A stretch of 64,000 bases of DNA, from contig NZ_JYKA01000003.1 in NCBI RefSeq assembly GCF_001676875.1, forward strand, positions 248,001-312,000, in the 5' to 3' direction. Positions 1 through 9,370 of this stretch are shown piece by piece. The stretch is from Chromobacterium subtsugae. Its GTDB lineage: Bacteria; Pseudomonadota; Gammaproteobacteria; Burkholderiales; Chromobacteriaceae. Below the pieces are notes generated by a model that saw only the letters and a program-made list of their open reading frames with translations, did not search any database and was not told the origin of the DNA. Position 1 is the stretch's first letter; every line of letters starts with the position of its first letter. The position numbers and the translations under genes were made by a program.

Positions 1-1
1 C

Positions 2-958
2 ACCGCGGGACTGCGTCGGCCCCATTGCCGCAACGGCTGCGCCCAGGAGGGGACCGACACCATTTTCGCCCTGCCTATGCTGCTGGCCTGCGGCGCGGAC
101 GCCGGCTATCTCGACTTGCTGGCCCGCCGCAGCGCGCCGACGCCGGGGGCCGCCCGGATGCTGGCTGAGCTGGACAGGATGGGCATGATGGCGGTGGGCA
201 TCACCACCGCGCCGCAACAACCCTACCGCAATCTGGTCGCCGCGAGCGGCCTGCTGCCGCGGGAGCGCATCCTGGGCTCGCCGTTTCCGCTGAACGAGGC
301 CGCGGAGCTGCTGCGCGGCCACCGGCGCTGGGATGAGGAAATCGGCGCGGTGAACCGCTATCTGGACGACGCTTTCGCCATCATCGACGGCTATTCGGAG
401 ATTTACCGCGGCGTGGATGGCCAGATACGCCGTCTGTCGGACTGCGGCCGGCAGCTGCTGCAAGCGCGCTTCATCCGGCATTGTCGCGATGAGCTGGGCA
501 TCAGCCATGACCCGGCGACGCGGCGCCGCCGGACGGCGCCCACCCTGCTGGGCGAGATCATCGAGGCCTGCGCGATGATGGGCGACCGCTCGAAAGCGGC
601 GACGGCCCTTAACCTGGGGCGCTCGCTGCGCGGCGGCCAGCCGCTGGTGGCGATGGGAGATGGCGGCAACGATGCCGAGATGCTGCGGCGGGTTCCGTTG
701 TCGATAGGCGTGAACGGCCCGGAAGCCGCCAGCGCGGCCAAGATAGGCGTGGTGACCGCCGACATGGCCTGCGTGCTGCCCATCCTGCGGCAGATGTTGC
801 TGGGCGAGCGGGATATCGACGCCATCATCGTCCGGGCGCAGGCCGAGGTCGGCGACGCCGCTTTGATCCACCGCGGCGGCGGCCGCCTGGCGCCGGCGCT
901 GTTGGCGCGGCACCGGGAGATGAAACGGCAGCTGCGCGGAGCCTTCGTCACTTTCTGA
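2..958 (+). CDS. HAD-superfamily hydrolase, 5' end outside the window
   Basis: The frame is open to the left edge with no stop, and the first in-window ATG is at 77, so the true start and the nucleophile motif DxDx(T/V) probably lie upstream. The C-terminal half carries GDGGNDAEML, the acidic motif IV of HAD phosphatases that binds Mg2+, followed by a SIGVNGPEAASAAK stretch typical of the Cof/trehalose-phosphatase-like branch, where inactive residues flank an ageing substrate loop. The middle third (about residues 90-190 of the visible part) may be a cap domain. The substrate cannot be told. The gene ends 9 bases before the next start, so the two may be cotranscribed. Family call is firm, function unknown. 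Confidence 0.7.
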   Translation, partial: TAGLRRPHCRNGCAQEGTDTIFALPMLLACGADAGYLDLLARRSAPTPGAARMLAELDRMGMMAVGITTAPQQPYRNLVAASGLLPRERILGSPFPLNEAAELLRGHRRWDEEIGAVNRYLDDAFAIIDGYSEIYRGVDGQIRRLSDCGRQLLQARFIRHCRDELGISHDPATRRRRTAPTLLGEIIEACAMMGDRSKAATALNLGRSLRGGQPLVAMGDGGNDAEMLRRVPLSIGVNGPEAASAAKIGVVTADMACVLPILRQMLLGERDIDAIIVRAQAEVGDAALIHRGGGRLAPALLARHREMKRQLRGAFVTF

Positions 959-967
959 CTGGCCGCC

Positions 968-1882
968 ATGTCCGAGCCCCCGGTCCATTCCTTGCCCCAA
1001 CCCGCCTGCCGGGCTTTGTCCCGGAAGCCGGCCGGCGTTGTCGTCCGCCGCGATGGGCGATTGCTGCTGGGCGTGTTGTCGGGCTTGTTGTCCATGGTCT
1101 GCGTGCAGTTGGGATCGGCCTGGTCGGTGCCGGCGATGCGGGAGCAAGGCCCGTACGCGCTGACCTGGCTGCGGCTGTGCTGCGCGGCCTTGGCGCTGCT
1201 GGCTTGGGCGCGCCCGCCGCTATGGCGTTTGCTGCGCGCTCATGGCGGCCAACTGGCGGCCTTGGGCGCGGCGATGGCCGGCATGATGCTGTGTTTTTTC
1301 GCCGCCATCCGCAGCATGCCGCTGGGCCTGACGGTGGCGATCAACTTTCTCGGCCCCTTGCTGGTGGCTTTGGCCGGCGCGGGCCGCCGGTTGGCGCTGG
1401 CATGGCCGCCGCTGGCTTTCTTGGGCGTGGGATTGCTGGCCTGGCATGGCGGGCAGTGGCAGGGCGATGCCGCCGGGTTGGCGTTCGCCTGCGGCGCGGC
1501 GGTCTGCTGGGGGGCTTACATCTTGCTGATGAAGCGGGTGGGGCGGCTGGGCGGCGGGCTGGATGGGCTGGCGGCCTCCATGCTGATGGCCGCCTTATGG
1601 TGCGCGCCTTTCGGCTTGGCCGGCCTGCATGGCCGCCCACTGCCGGATTTGCCGCAAACGGCGGTTTTGGCATTGTTGACGCCCCTGCTGCCTTATGTGT
1701 TGGAAATGCTGGCGTTGCGACGGATGCCGGCGGCGTCGTTCGGCATCTTGGCCAGCCTGGAGCCGGCCATCGCCGTGCTGGCGGGCTGGTTGCTGTTGGC
1801 GCAGCCGGTCGCGCCGGCGCAGCTGCTGGGCGTGGCTATGGTGGTCGGCGCCAGCCTGGGCTCGCTGCTGACGGCGCGATGA
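968..1882 (+). CDS. DMT/EamA-family exporter, RhtA-like
   Basis: 304 residues, almost wholly hydrophobic after residue 35, compatible with the ten-helix EamA-repeat fold of the inner membrane. The order of conserved patches follows E. coli RhtA, the threonine/homoserine exporter: SMPLGLTVAINFLGPLL, AVCWGAYILL, LLPYVLEMLALRRMPAASFG and SLEPAIAVLAGWLLL. Export of amino acids or related small metabolites is therefore inferred. There is no clear Shine-Dalgarno before the ATG at 968; the unusually long polar N-terminus leaves open a later start. It converges with the HD-GYP gene, 11 bases away. Confidence 0.75.
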   Translation: MSEPPVHSLPQPACRALSRKPAGVVVRRDGRLLLGVLSGLLSMVCVQLGSAWSVPAMREQGPYALTWLRLCCAALALLAWARPPLWRLLRAHGGQLAALGAAMAGMMLCFFAAIRSMPLGLTVAINFLGPLLVALAGAGRRLALAWPPLAFLGVGLLAWHGGQWQGDAAGLAFACGAAVCWGAYILLMKRVGRLGGGLDGLAASMLMAALWCAPFGLAGLHGRPLPDLPQTAVLALLTPLLPYVLEMLALRRMPAASFGILASLEPAIAVLAGWLLLAQPVAPAQLLGVAMVVGASLGSLLTAR

Positions 1883-1893
1883 TCCGGCGGCGC

Positions 1894-3240
1894 TTACGCC
1901 GCGACGCCTTCGAGGCGCAGCACCTGCTCCAGCGCCGAAAAACAGGCGGGATCGATGGCGCTGCCCAGGCTGCGGCGCATGATGTCCAGGGTTTCCGCTA
2001 TCGGCGTGGCGGGGTGGTAGGGGCGTTCGGCGTTGATGGCGTCGAAGATGTCCGCGGTGGTGATGACGCGGGTTTCCAGCGCGATGGCGTCGGCCTTCAG
2101 CCCGCGCGGATAGCCGCCACCGTCCAGCCGCTCGTGATGGGCGCCCGCCATCAAGGCCAACTCCCCGAAAGAGTCTATCCGGCTGAGAATGGCTTCGGTG
2201 TAGCCGGCGTGGCGTTTCACGGCCTCCCATTCCTCCGGCGTCAGCTTGCCGGGCTTGTCCAGAATGGTGTTGCTCACGCCCAGCTTGCCGACGTCGTGCA
2301 GCAGCGCGCCGCGTTTCAGCCAGCGCCGGCGTTCCGGCGCCACGCCCATCCGTTCGGCGATGCGGTCGGCGTAATGGCCGACGCGCAGGCTGTGGCCGGC
2401 GGTGAACGGGCTTTTGGAGTCCACCACCAGGCCGAAGCCTTCGGCGATTTCATCTAGGTAGTCTTCGTCCAGCGGCACTTCACATTGCGAGGGCTCCAAC
2501 GCCAGCACCGCCTGCTCGACGTCGTCCGCCTCCAACTGGCGCCAGAAGGCTTCGTCCCGGCCGATGCCGGCCAGCGCCCGCGCCAGTTCGGGGTCGAACC
2601 AGCCGCCGGCGCGGCCTGTGGCCTCGTCCAGCGCCGCGGCGCGGCCATGGGTGGCGTGCAGCACGTCGGTCACCTGCGACAGCAGCGCGATGCGCGCGTT
2701 CAACGGAATGCCGTCTCCCTGCAGGCCGCGCGGCCGGCCGGAGCCGTCCCAGTGCTCGTCCAGGCACTGGATGCCCATCGCCACCCCCTCGTTGAAGCGC
2801 AATTGCCGCGCGATGTCGGCGCCGCGGTGACAGCGGGTGTTGATCAGTTCGTCGGCCATTTCCTTGCCGCGCAGCAGCACATTGAAGATGGAGGCGGCGC
2901 GCCGGCGCCAGCCGTCGGCATGGGTGCCGGTCTGGCTGAAGACGAAGTTCAGCATTTGCGGCAGGCTGGCGCCCACCTGTTTGAAAGCCTGTTTGAAGCG
3001 GCGGTCGTCGGCCAGGTACAGCTCGCTGATGCGGGCGGCATTGCTGCTGCAGCCCAGGTCTTTCAGCAGGATGGTGTAGTACAGTTCCCACAGCGCTTGT
3101 TCTTCCAGGCCGATGGCGCGGCCTATGTGCATGCCTATCCAGCAACTGCGCAGGCAATGCCCTTCCGGCTGGCCTTCGGTGATGTCCAGCGCGTAGCTCA
3201 GCGCGCTGATCAGTTGCGACAGTTTCAGGGTGGCGGCCAT
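1894..3240 (-). CDS. Tandem HD-GYP protein (putative c-di-GMP phosphodiesterase)
   Basis: 448 residues with two HD-GYP-like halves. The C-terminal half has an intact signature: HDVGKLG at 315-321, HHERLDGGGYPRGL at 368-381 (GYP 376-378) and TTADIFDA near 394-401, so it can be expected to hydrolyse c-di-GMP with a di- or tri-iron centre. The N-terminal half looks like the same fold worn down: LLKDLG at 58-63 replaces the HD pair with KD, and DEHWDGSGRPRGL at 161-173 replaces GYP with GRP. It has no sensor domain or membrane segment, so it is probably cytoplasmic. The duplicated architecture suggests an internal regulatory or dimerising module. Monocistronic by position. Confidence 0.85.
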   Translation of the reverse strand: MAATLKLSQLISALSYALDITEGQPEGHCLRSCWIGMHIGRAIGLEEQALWELYYTILLKDLGCSSNAARISELYLADDRRFKQAFKQVGASLPQMLNFVFSQTGTHADGWRRRAASIFNVLLRGKEMADELINTRCHRGADIARQLRFNEGVAMGIQCLDEHWDGSGRPRGLQGDGIPLNARIALLSQVTDVLHATHGRAAALDEATGRAGGWFDPELARALAGIGRDEAFWRQLEADDVEQAVLALEPSQCEVPLDEDYLDEIAEGFGLVVDSKSPFTAGHSLRVGHYADRIAERMGVAPERRRWLKRGALLHDVGKLGVSNTILDKPGKLTPEEWEAVKRHAGYTEAILSRIDSFGELALMAGAHHERLDGGGYPRGLKADAIALETRVITTADIFDAINAERPYHPATPIAETLDIMRRSLGSAIDPACFSALEQVLRLEGVAA

Positions 3241-3404
3241 GCGGTGTCCTCGTCGCGGGGAATGCTTTGTTTATCTGCGGCCGGCCGCGTTTTGGCAATG
3301 CTTGTTCGCGGCGCGGCTGGACGAGGCGGGCTGGCGGCGGTAAAAATGCTTACAGCATGTGCTGTGGTTTCGCCCTTTCGCAAACTTGCCTGGAGCCTGC
3401 CCTG

Positions 3405-3911
3405 ATGTCTGCCGCCATCACCCTGGATTTTCTCACCGATCACGATTTCGACACCGTCGCGGCGCTGGGCGCCGAAATCTGGCGCAAGCATTTCATCATG
3501 ATGATCACGCGGGAACAGATCGATTACATGGTTTCCAGCCGCTACACGCCGGAAAAGCTGAGCCGCTACCTGGACGCGCCCGACCGCTGGTTCCGCCTGC
3601 TGCGGGTGGGTGGCCGTCCATCCGGCTATTGCAGCTACGCGCTGAGCGGCCGGCCCGGCGAAATGAAGCTGGAGCAGCTGTATCTATTGGAAGAGATGCG
3701 GGGAAGAGGGTTGGGCGGCAGGATGATGGACGAAGCGGAAGCCGCGGCCGGCACTCAGGGCTGCGCCACGCTGATGCTGACTGTCAACCGGCACAATGCC
3801 GACGCCATCGCCGTGTATGAAAAGCGCGGTTTCACTGTGCGGGAAGAGGTGGTGGCCGATATCGGTAATGGATTTGTGATGGATGACTATGTGATGGTTA
3901 AAAATTTATAA
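3405..3911 (+). CDS. GNAT-family N-acetyltransferase
   Basis: 168 residues from the ATG at 3405, which is preceded by GGAG; the open frame extends further upstream but that part reads as noise. The acetyl-CoA pyrophosphate loop is EMRGRGLGGRMM (97-108, RxxGxG type) and the later NADAIAVYEKRGF (131-143) is the motif B that closes the cofactor site, with Tyr138 as the usual general acid. The acceptor substrate cannot be predicted. Oriented away from the HD-GYP gene and convergent with the small gene that follows. Confidence 0.85.
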   Translation: MSAAITLDFLTDHDFDTVAALGAEIWRKHFIMMITREQIDYMVSSRYTPEKLSRYLDAPDRWFRLLRVGGRPSGYCSYALSGRPGEMKLEQLYLLEEMRGRGLGGRMMDEAEAAAGTQGCATLMLTVNRHNADAIAVYEKRGFTVREEVVADIGNGFVMDDYVMVKNL

Positions 3912-3929
3912 GGGGATGTATTTATAGAT

Positions 3930-4154
3930 TTATTTCTTGGATCGAACTGGCGTTCCCTCGTGTTCCATAATTTCAGCGAAGCGTTTCCAAGTCATACGCT
4001 TTTTATTGATGGAATTTCCTGAAGGTAGCCACCCGATATTACCCTTGCTGATCAGCAGTGTACCCAGTTTTGCACCATCAAGCTTTATTTCAAATTCCAC
4101 ATCTTTGTGTAAGATGATTTTTTCCTGGAGGTTGAGGGTGACTTCATGGGCCAT
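3930..4154 (-). CDS. Small hypothetical protein, AT-rich
   Basis: 74 residues, starting at an ATG 9 bases after a GGAG. I do not recognise a named family. The product is charged and soluble, with the patches LISKGNIGWLPSG and KKRMTWKRFAEIMEHEG, which look like a short beta segment followed by a helix. Base composition is clearly lower in GC than the flanking genes, suggesting recent acquisition or a horizontally mobile small gene. It lies downstream of selO on the same strand, separated by the selO terminator hairpin. Confidence 0.6.
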   Translation of the reverse strand: MAHEVTLNLQEKIILHKDVEFEIKLDGAKLGTLLISKGNIGWLPSGNSINKKRMTWKRFAEIMEHEGTPVRSKK

Positions 4155-4220
4155 GGTTTATGCTCCAGTGCTTTGCTAAGTAATTGCGTAAAGCGGAACG
4201 CCTCTTGGTGCTGTTTATAG

Positions 4221-4248
4221 CAAAAAAGCAAGCATGTTTGCTTGCTTT
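4221..4248 (-). terminator. Rho-independent terminator of selO
   Basis: Arms AAAGCAAGC (4225-4233) and GCTTGCTTT (4240-4248) pair perfectly around a 6-base loop. Read on the minus strand, the stem is followed by a run of six T. Confidence 0.8.
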
Positions 4249-4278
4249 CCCAAAGATGATCTCCTGACGCTATTGTCA

Positions 4279-5754
4279 CTACGTTCCGCAAAACGTCCGA
4301 TATCCCTCCGCGACCTCCGGCGCGGCTGGCAGCGCGTAGCGCATCAGGCCTTCGCGTTCGGTGAACGGGTCGCGCAGCACTTCCAGCAGCCGCAGTGCCG
4401 GCTCCATGTCGCCGCGTTCGCTGGCGGCGTCCAGCGCTTCTTCCACCAGATGGTTGCGCGGGATGTAGAGCGGGTTTTGCTTGCGCATCGCCGCCGCCAC
4501 GTCGCTGGCGCGGCGGGTCTTGATGGCGAGGCGGGTCAGCCACTGCAGCAGCCACGGCTCCAGTTCCTGCGGGGCGGGGAACAGCGCGGCGAGCGGCGCG
4601 CGCTGTCCTTCGGCGGCGTCGGCCAGGTAGCGCCAGGCCAGCGTGTGGTCCACGCCTTGGGCGGCCAGCAGCGTCAGCCAGTCCTCAATCAAAGCCAGGT
4701 CGCCATTTTGCGCGTCCGGCAAGCCCAGCTTGCGGCGCGCCTGTTCCAGCCAGATGGATTGATAGCGGTTGGCGAAGCCTTCGATGATCTCGGTCGCGGC
4801 CGGCACCGCGCCGCCCGGGTCGGCCGGCGAAATCAGCGGCAGCAGGGTTTCGGCGAAGCGGGCCAGATTCCACTGCGCGATCGCCGGCTGGTTGCCGTAG
4901 GCGTAGCGGCCGTTGCGGTCGATGGAGCTGAACACGGTGTCCGGGTGGTGCGCGTCCATGAAGGCGCAGGGGCCGTAGTCTATGGTTTCGCCGGACAGCG
5001 CCATATTGTCGGTGTTCATCACGCCGTGGATGAAGCCGGCGTGCATCCAGCGGGCGATCAGCGCCGCCTGGCGCTCGGCCGCGGCGGCCAGCAGCGCCAG
5101 GTAGCGGTCGTCCCGGCCGGCCAGCTCCGGGTAGTGGCGGGCGATGGCGTAGTCGGCCAGCTTGCGCAGCATGTCGGTTTCGCCGCGGATGGCGAAGTAC
5201 TGGAAGGTGCCGACGCGCAGATGGCTGGCGGCGACGCGGGTGAGCACCGCGCCGGGCAGCGGCCGCTCGCGGTGCACGGTTTCGCCGGTGGCGGCCACTG
5301 CCAGCGCGCGGGTGGTGGGAATGCCCAGCGCCTGCATCGCCTCGCCGATGATCAGTTCGCGCAGCATCGGCCCGACGGCCGCCTTGCCATCGCCGCGGCG
5401 GGAAAACGCGGTGCGGCCGCTGCCTTTGAGGGCGATGTCGCGGCGTTGGCCGTTGTGGTCGATGACTTCGCCCAGCAGCATGGCGCGGCCATCGCCCAGC
5501 GACGGCGACAGGCCGCCGAACTGGTGGCCGGCGTAAGCCTGGGCGATGGCTTGCGCGCCGGCGGGCAGCGCCGCGCCGGAGAAGGCCGCGGCCAGCTCCG
5601 CCGCGCTGGCGTCGGCGGCGTCCAGCCCCAGCTCGGCCGCCAGTGGCGCGTTCCAGTACAGCAGCGCCGGCGCGGGCGGCGCGTCGGGCAGCGCGGGCTC
5701 GTAAGCGCCGGGCAGGTCGCGGGCGTAGCTGTGGTCGAAGGCGATGCGGATCAT
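4279..5754 (-). CDS. selO: SelO/YdiU protein adenylyltransferase
   Basis: 491 residues from the ATG at 5754, which has AAGGA in front; an in-frame upstream extension of 50 residues is not SelO-like and is dropped. SelO is a pseudokinase that transfers AMP from ATP to Ser/Thr/Tyr of target proteins, linked to redox stress. The family signature is present: AYAGHQFGGLSPSLGDGRA (74-92), LKGSGRT with Lys110, NTDNM (247-251) and DYGPCAFMD (259-267) supplying the metal and nucleotide ligands. It keeps a cysteine third from the C-terminus (FCGT), the position of the redox Cys/Sec in the family. It follows ygiQ in orientation but faces its own terminator. Confidence 0.93.
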   Translation of the reverse strand: MIRIAFDHSYARDLPGAYEPALPDAPPAPALLYWNAPLAAELGLDAADASAAELAAAFSGAALPAGAQAIAQAYAGHQFGGLSPSLGDGRAMLLGEVIDHNGQRRDIALKGSGRTAFSRRGDGKAAVGPMLRELIIGEAMQALGIPTTRALAVAATGETVHRERPLPGAVLTRVAASHLRVGTFQYFAIRGETDMLRKLADYAIARHYPELAGRDDRYLALLAAAAERQAALIARWMHAGFIHGVMNTDNMALSGETIDYGPCAFMDAHHPDTVFSSIDRNGRYAYGNQPAIAQWNLARFAETLLPLISPADPGGAVPAATEIIEGFANRYQSIWLEQARRKLGLPDAQNGDLALIEDWLTLLAAQGVDHTLAWRYLADAAEGQRAPLAALFPAPQELEPWLLQWLTRLAIKTRRASDVAAAMRKQNPLYIPRNHLVEEALDAASERGDMEPALRLLEVLRDPFTEREGLMRYALPAAPEVAEGYRTFCGT

Positions 5755-5889
5755 GGCGGAATCCTTGTGGTGTGCTGTCGGCTGGCGGCGGCTGCGCATG
5801 GCATGACGATATCTTAATTTCGCGCCGCCGGGCTCTTGAATTTTTCTTTGCGATGCCGCGTCCGCCGTCATGGCCAGGGCCGGGCGCGG

Positions 5890-5914
5890 CAAAAAGCCGC
5901 CCATCGGGCGGCTT
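5890..5914 (-). terminator. Rho-independent terminator of ygiQ
   Basis: Arms AAGCCGCCC (5894-5902) and GGGCGGCTT (5906-5914) with a 3-base loop; the minus-strand transcript ends in five U. It lies 10 bases beyond the ygiQ stop. Confidence 0.85.
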
Positions 5915-5923
5915 GGTCGGGAC

Positions 5924-8182
5924 TTAGCGGCTGCGGCTGGTTTTGCCGCCAGGCTTGCCGCCGCCGCTCTTGGCGGTTGCGGGCTTGCCCGATTGCGGCC
6001 TGGCGCCGACGGCCGGCTTGCCGCGCTGCGGGGCGTTGCCCGCCGCGCGCTGTCCCGGCGCCTTGCCGCGCGCGGCCGGCGCGCCCATGCGGTGGCGCAC
6101 CGCGGCGGCCTTGTCGCCCGGCGGGGTCGGCGGGATCAGGCAGTGCTTGCTGTGGCCGATCAGATCGCTGCGGCCCATCTGGATCAGCGCGTCGTGGAGG
6201 ATCTGCCAGTTGTCCGGATGGTGATAGCGCAGGAAGGCCTTGTGCAGCTTGCGGCGGTAGCCGTCGCGCACCACGTCCACCTTTTCCGAGCTGCGGCTCA
6301 GGCGCTTCAGCGGATTGCGGCGGGTGTGCCACATGGTGGTGGCCATCGCCATCGGCGTCGGGGTGAAGGTTTGCACCTGGTCCAGGCGGAAGTTGTTCTT
6401 CTTCAGCCACAGCGCCAGATTCATCATGTCCTCGTCGCTGGTGCCCGGGTGGGCGGCGATGAAGTAGGGGATCAGGTACTGTTCCTTGCCGGCCTGGCGG
6501 CTGAAGCGCTCGAACAGTTCCTTGAACTTGTCGTAAGCGCCCATGCCCGGCTTCATCATCTTGGACAGCGGGCCGTCCTCGGTGTGTTCCGGCGCGATCT
6601 TCAGATAACCGCCGACGTGGTGCTGCACCAGCTCCTTGATGTATTCGGGCGAGCGCACGGCCAGGTCGTAGCGCAAGCCGGACTGGATGTTGATCTTCTT
6701 CACTCCCGGCAGCGCGCGCGCCTTGCGATACAGCTGGATCAGGTGGCTGTGGTCGGTGTTGAGGTTTTCGCAGATGTCCGGGAACACGCACGAGAGCTTT
6801 CTACAGGACGATTCGATCTTTGGGTCCTTGCAGCTGAGGCGGTACATGTTCGCGGTCGGGCCGCCCAGGTCGGAGATGTGGCCGGTGAAGCCCGGGGTCT
6901 TGTCGCGGATCTCCTCGATCTCGTGCAGGATCGATTCTTCCGAGCGGCTCTGGATGATGCGGCCTTCGTGCTCGGTGATGGAGCAGAAAGTACAGCCGCC
7001 GAAGCAGCCGCGCATGATGTTGACCGAGTACTTGATCATTTCCCAGGCCGGGATGTGGGCGTCGCCGTAGGCCGGGTGCGGGTTGCGGGCGTAGGGCAGG
7101 CCGTAGACGAAGTCCATTTCCTCGGTGGTGAGCGGAATCGGCGGCGGCGTCAGCCATACGTCGCGCTCGCCATGCATCTGCACCAGCGCGCGGGCGTTGC
7201 CGGGGTTGGATTCCAGATGCAGGGTGCGGCTGGCGTGGGCGTACAGCACCGGGTCGTGGGCGACGGCCTCGTAGGCCGGGATGCGGATCACGGTCTTGGC
7301 GCGTTCGGCGCGGCGCTTGGCCAGGCGCTCCTCGCGCGATTCGATGCGGATCACCTGCGGTTTGGACGGATCGATGTCCTTGGTGGCCTCGGCTGCCTGC
7401 TCCGGTATCTCTTGGTACGGGTTCAGGTGCGGGTCGACGCGGCCCGGCACGTCCACCACGCTGGAGTCCATCTCCTGCCATTCGTCGTCCGGCCGCCAGC
7501 CGTGCGGCACGATGAAGGCGGTGCCGCGGATGTCGCGCATCTCGGACAGCTTCTCGCCCTTGGCGGCGCGGTGGGAGATTTCCACCAGCGCGCGCTCGGC
7601 GTTGCCGTACAGCAGGATGTCGGCCTTGGAGTTGACCAGCACCGACGGGCGCACCTTGTCGCTCCAGTAGTCGAAGTGGGCGATGCGGCGCAAGCTGGCC
7701 TCGATGCTGCCTATCATCACGCCGATGCCGGGGTAAGCCTCGCGGCAGCGCTGGGCGTAGACGGTGACCGCGCGGTCCGGGCGCTTGTTGGGCTCGGCGT
7801 TCGGCGTGTAGGCGTCGTCGGAGCGGGCGCGGCGGTCGGCGGTGTAGCGGTTGATCATCGAATCCATATTGCCGGCGGTGACGCCGAAGAACAGGTTCGG
7901 TTTGCCCAGTTCGCGGAACGCGTCGGCGCTGTGCCAGTCCGGCTGGGCGATGATGCCGACGCGGAAGCCTTGCGCCTCCAGCAGGCGGCCCACCAACGCC
8001 ATGCCGAAGCTGGGGTGGTCGATGTAACAGTCGCCCGTGACCAGGATGATGTCACAGGAGTCCCAACCCAGCTGGTCCATTTCGGCGCGGGTCATCGGCA
8101 GGAACGGGGCGGTGCCGAAACGGCTGGCCCAGTACTTGCGGTAGGAATCGATTGGTTTGGCGGCGGCTTGCGGAGTAGTCAT
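5924..8182 (-). CDS. ygiQ: YgiQ-family radical SAM protein
   Basis: 752 residues, the normal size for the UPF0313/YgiQ family. The radical SAM cluster ligands are Cys393, Cys397 and Cys400 in CFGGCTFC. Upstream of it sit an N-terminal B12-binding-like segment and the long YgiQ-specific region ([10 protein letters not shown] near 251); after the TIM barrel comes a Pro/Ala/Gly/Lys-rich, basic tail of about 60 residues that is probably disordered. The reaction is not established for the family. Starts at ATG 8182. The 284-base space up to kdoO is divergent and carries an AT palindrome. Confidence 0.93.
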   Translation of the reverse strand: MTTPQAAAKPIDSYRKYWASRFGTAPFLPMTRAEMDQLGWDSCDIILVTGDCYIDHPSFGMALVGRLLEAQGFRVGIIAQPDWHSADAFRELGKPNLFFGVTAGNMDSMINRYTADRRARSDDAYTPNAEPNKRPDRAVTVYAQRCREAYPGIGVMIGSIEASLRRIAHFDYWSDKVRPSVLVNSKADILLYGNAERALVEISHRAAKGEKLSEMRDIRGTAFIVPHGWRPDDEWQEMDSSVVDVPGRVDPHLNPYQEIPEQAAEATKDIDPSKPQVIRIESREERLAKRRAERAKTVIRIPAYEAVAHDPVLYAHASRTLHLESNPGNARALVQMHGERDVWLTPPPIPLTTEEMDFVYGLPYARNPHPAYGDAHIPAWEMIKYSVNIMRGCFGGCTFCSITEHEGRIIQSRSEESILHEIEEIRDKTPGFTGHISDLGGPTANMYRLSCKDPKIESSCRKLSCVFPDICENLNTDHSHLIQLYRKARALPGVKKINIQSGLRYDLAVRSPEYIKELVQHHVGGYLKIAPEHTEDGPLSKMMKPGMGAYDKFKELFERFSRQAGKEQYLIPYFIAAHPGTSDEDMMNLALWLKKNNFRLDQVQTFTPTPMAMATTMWHTRRNPLKRLSRSSEKVDVVRDGYRRKLHKAFLRYHHPDNWQILHDALIQMGRSDLIGHSKHCLIPPTPPGDKAAAVRHRMGAPAARGKAPGQRAAGNAPQRGKPAVGARPQSGKPATAKSGGGKPGGKTSRSR

Positions 8183-8241
8183 GCGTTCACGTCGAATTCA
8201 GGCAGCCGCACATTATGCCGTATCCGGATAAAAAAATCAGC

Positions 8242-8257
8242 ATAAACAATTGTTTAT
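8242..8257. promoter_or_regulatory. 16-bp perfect AT palindrome between ygiQ and kdoO
   Basis: ATAAACAATTGTTTAT is a perfect palindrome 60 bases before ygiQ and 210 before kdoO, in otherwise GC-rich DNA. It looks like an operator; the regulator is unknown. The rest of the divergent region (8183-8466) shows no other clear signal to me. Confidence 0.4.
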
Positions 8258-8466
8258 TATGGCGAATCGCCCGGCTGGCGGTAGGGGTTTGTCCGCGGCG
8301 GGCCGGCGCGGGGTTTTGTGATGAAAATCAAGGGTCTGTCGCGCGGACGGCCCGCGGCGGATGCCTGGGGCATGAGTTTGGTGTACCCTTGCGGGCTTGT
8401 GCGGCGCAGCACCCGGCGGGTTGGCGCCGCCGCGGACATTTTATCGATCAGGATCAAGGAGGGAAT

Positions 8467-9318
8467 ATGGGCGAGCGTATCGTGAGCGTGGCGGCGGGGG
8501 AGCGCGATCTGGTGCGGAAACTGGAGGCGGGCGCCGTGCTGCATGTGCCAGACTTCGGCTTCACCTTGAGCCCGGCCGAACAGGCGCTGCTCAATCCGGC
8601 GCTGTCCGATCCCAAGCGCAAGAACATCAGCCTGGAGCCGAACAACGGCGCGCTGCACGGCGTGCTGGGCGGCGACGAGACCCAGGCGGCGGTGCGCGCG
8701 CTGATCTCGCGCTATCAGCAAGCGGCGGCCGGCCTGCTGGCCCGCGTGCTGCCGGAATATCAAGGCAAGACGCGCGCCGCCCCTACCAGCCTGCGCCTGG
8801 TGCGGGTGGAAGACCGCAAGACCTCCTGGCGCAAGGACGACAGCCGCCTGCACGTGGATGCCTTCCCGTCGCGGCCCACCTACGGCGAGCGCATCCTGCG
8901 TGTGTTCTGCAACGTCAACCCGGCCGGCGAGCCGCGGGTATGGCGGGTTGGCGAGCCGTTCGAGGACATGGCGAAGAAGATGCTGCCGCGGGTGCCCGCG
9001 CAATGGCCCGGCTCGGCCGCCCTGCTGGCGGCGCTGAAAATCACCAAGCGCAAGCGCAGCGGCTACGACCACATCATGCTGCATCTGCACGACGCGATGA
9101 AGGCTGACCTGGAATACCAGCGCAGCTGCCCGCAGGAAACCGTGCCCTTCGCGCCCGGCGGCGCCTGGATCTGCTTCTCCGATCACGCTTCTCACGCGGT
9201 GATGTCAGGCCAGTTCATGCTGGAGCAAACCTTGTGGCTGCCGCTGGACAAGATGGACGACCCGGCCAAGTCGCCGCTGCGGCAACTGGAGCGCATCGTG
9301 GGCCGGGCGCTGGCGTGA
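8467..9318 (+). CDS. kdoO: Kdo 3-hydroxylase (Fe(II)/2-oxoglutarate dependent)
   Basis: 283 residues from the ATG at 8467, preceded by AAGGAGGGAAT, an excellent ribosome site; longer in-frame starts are rejected for that reason. KdoO converts Kdo to Ko (3-hydroxylated) in the inner core of lipopolysaccharide, strengthening the outer membrane. The iron triad is visible as LHVDAF with His129 and Asp131 and a distal histidine in SDHASH (240 or 243). Family features SWRKDDSRLHVDAFPSRP and NPAGEPRVWRVGEPFE are intact. It stands alone, ended by a 10-bp hairpin shared with the convergent lectin gene. Confidence 0.88.
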   Translation: MGERIVSVAAGERDLVRKLEAGAVLHVPDFGFTLSPAEQALLNPALSDPKRKNISLEPNNGALHGVLGGDETQAAVRALISRYQQAAAGLLARVLPEYQGKTRAAPTSLRLVRVEDRKTSWRKDDSRLHVDAFPSRPTYGERILRVFCNVNPAGEPRVWRVGEPFEDMAKKMLPRVPAQWPGSAALLAALKITKRKRSGYDHIMLHLHDAMKADLEYQRSCPQETVPFAPGGAWICFSDHASHAVMSGQFMLEQTLWLPLDKMDDPAKSPLRQLERIVGRALA

Positions 9319-9331
9319 GTTGGGACCTGGC

Positions 9332-9360
9332 GGGCGATGGGGCTATGACTCCCATCGCCC
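9332..9360. terminator. Hairpin between kdoO and the H-type lectin gene
   Basis: GGGCGATGGG and CCCATCGCCC form a perfect 10-bp stem with a 9-base loop in the gap between two convergent genes. There is no U run on either side, so it may be a bidirectional processing or weak termination structure. Confidence 0.5.
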
Positions 9361-9370
9361 GGCGCGGGAC

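Noticed and set aside
1177-2457. Long plus-strand frame across the exporter and HD-GYP genes
   Set aside because: Low-complexity Gly/Ala/Arg translation typical of an antisense or shifted frame in GC-rich DNA; both real genes there have clear family motifs.
4234-8245. Long plus-strand frames opposite selO and ygiQ
   Set aside because: They mirror the codon structure of the two conserved minus-strand genes and contain no recognisable domain.
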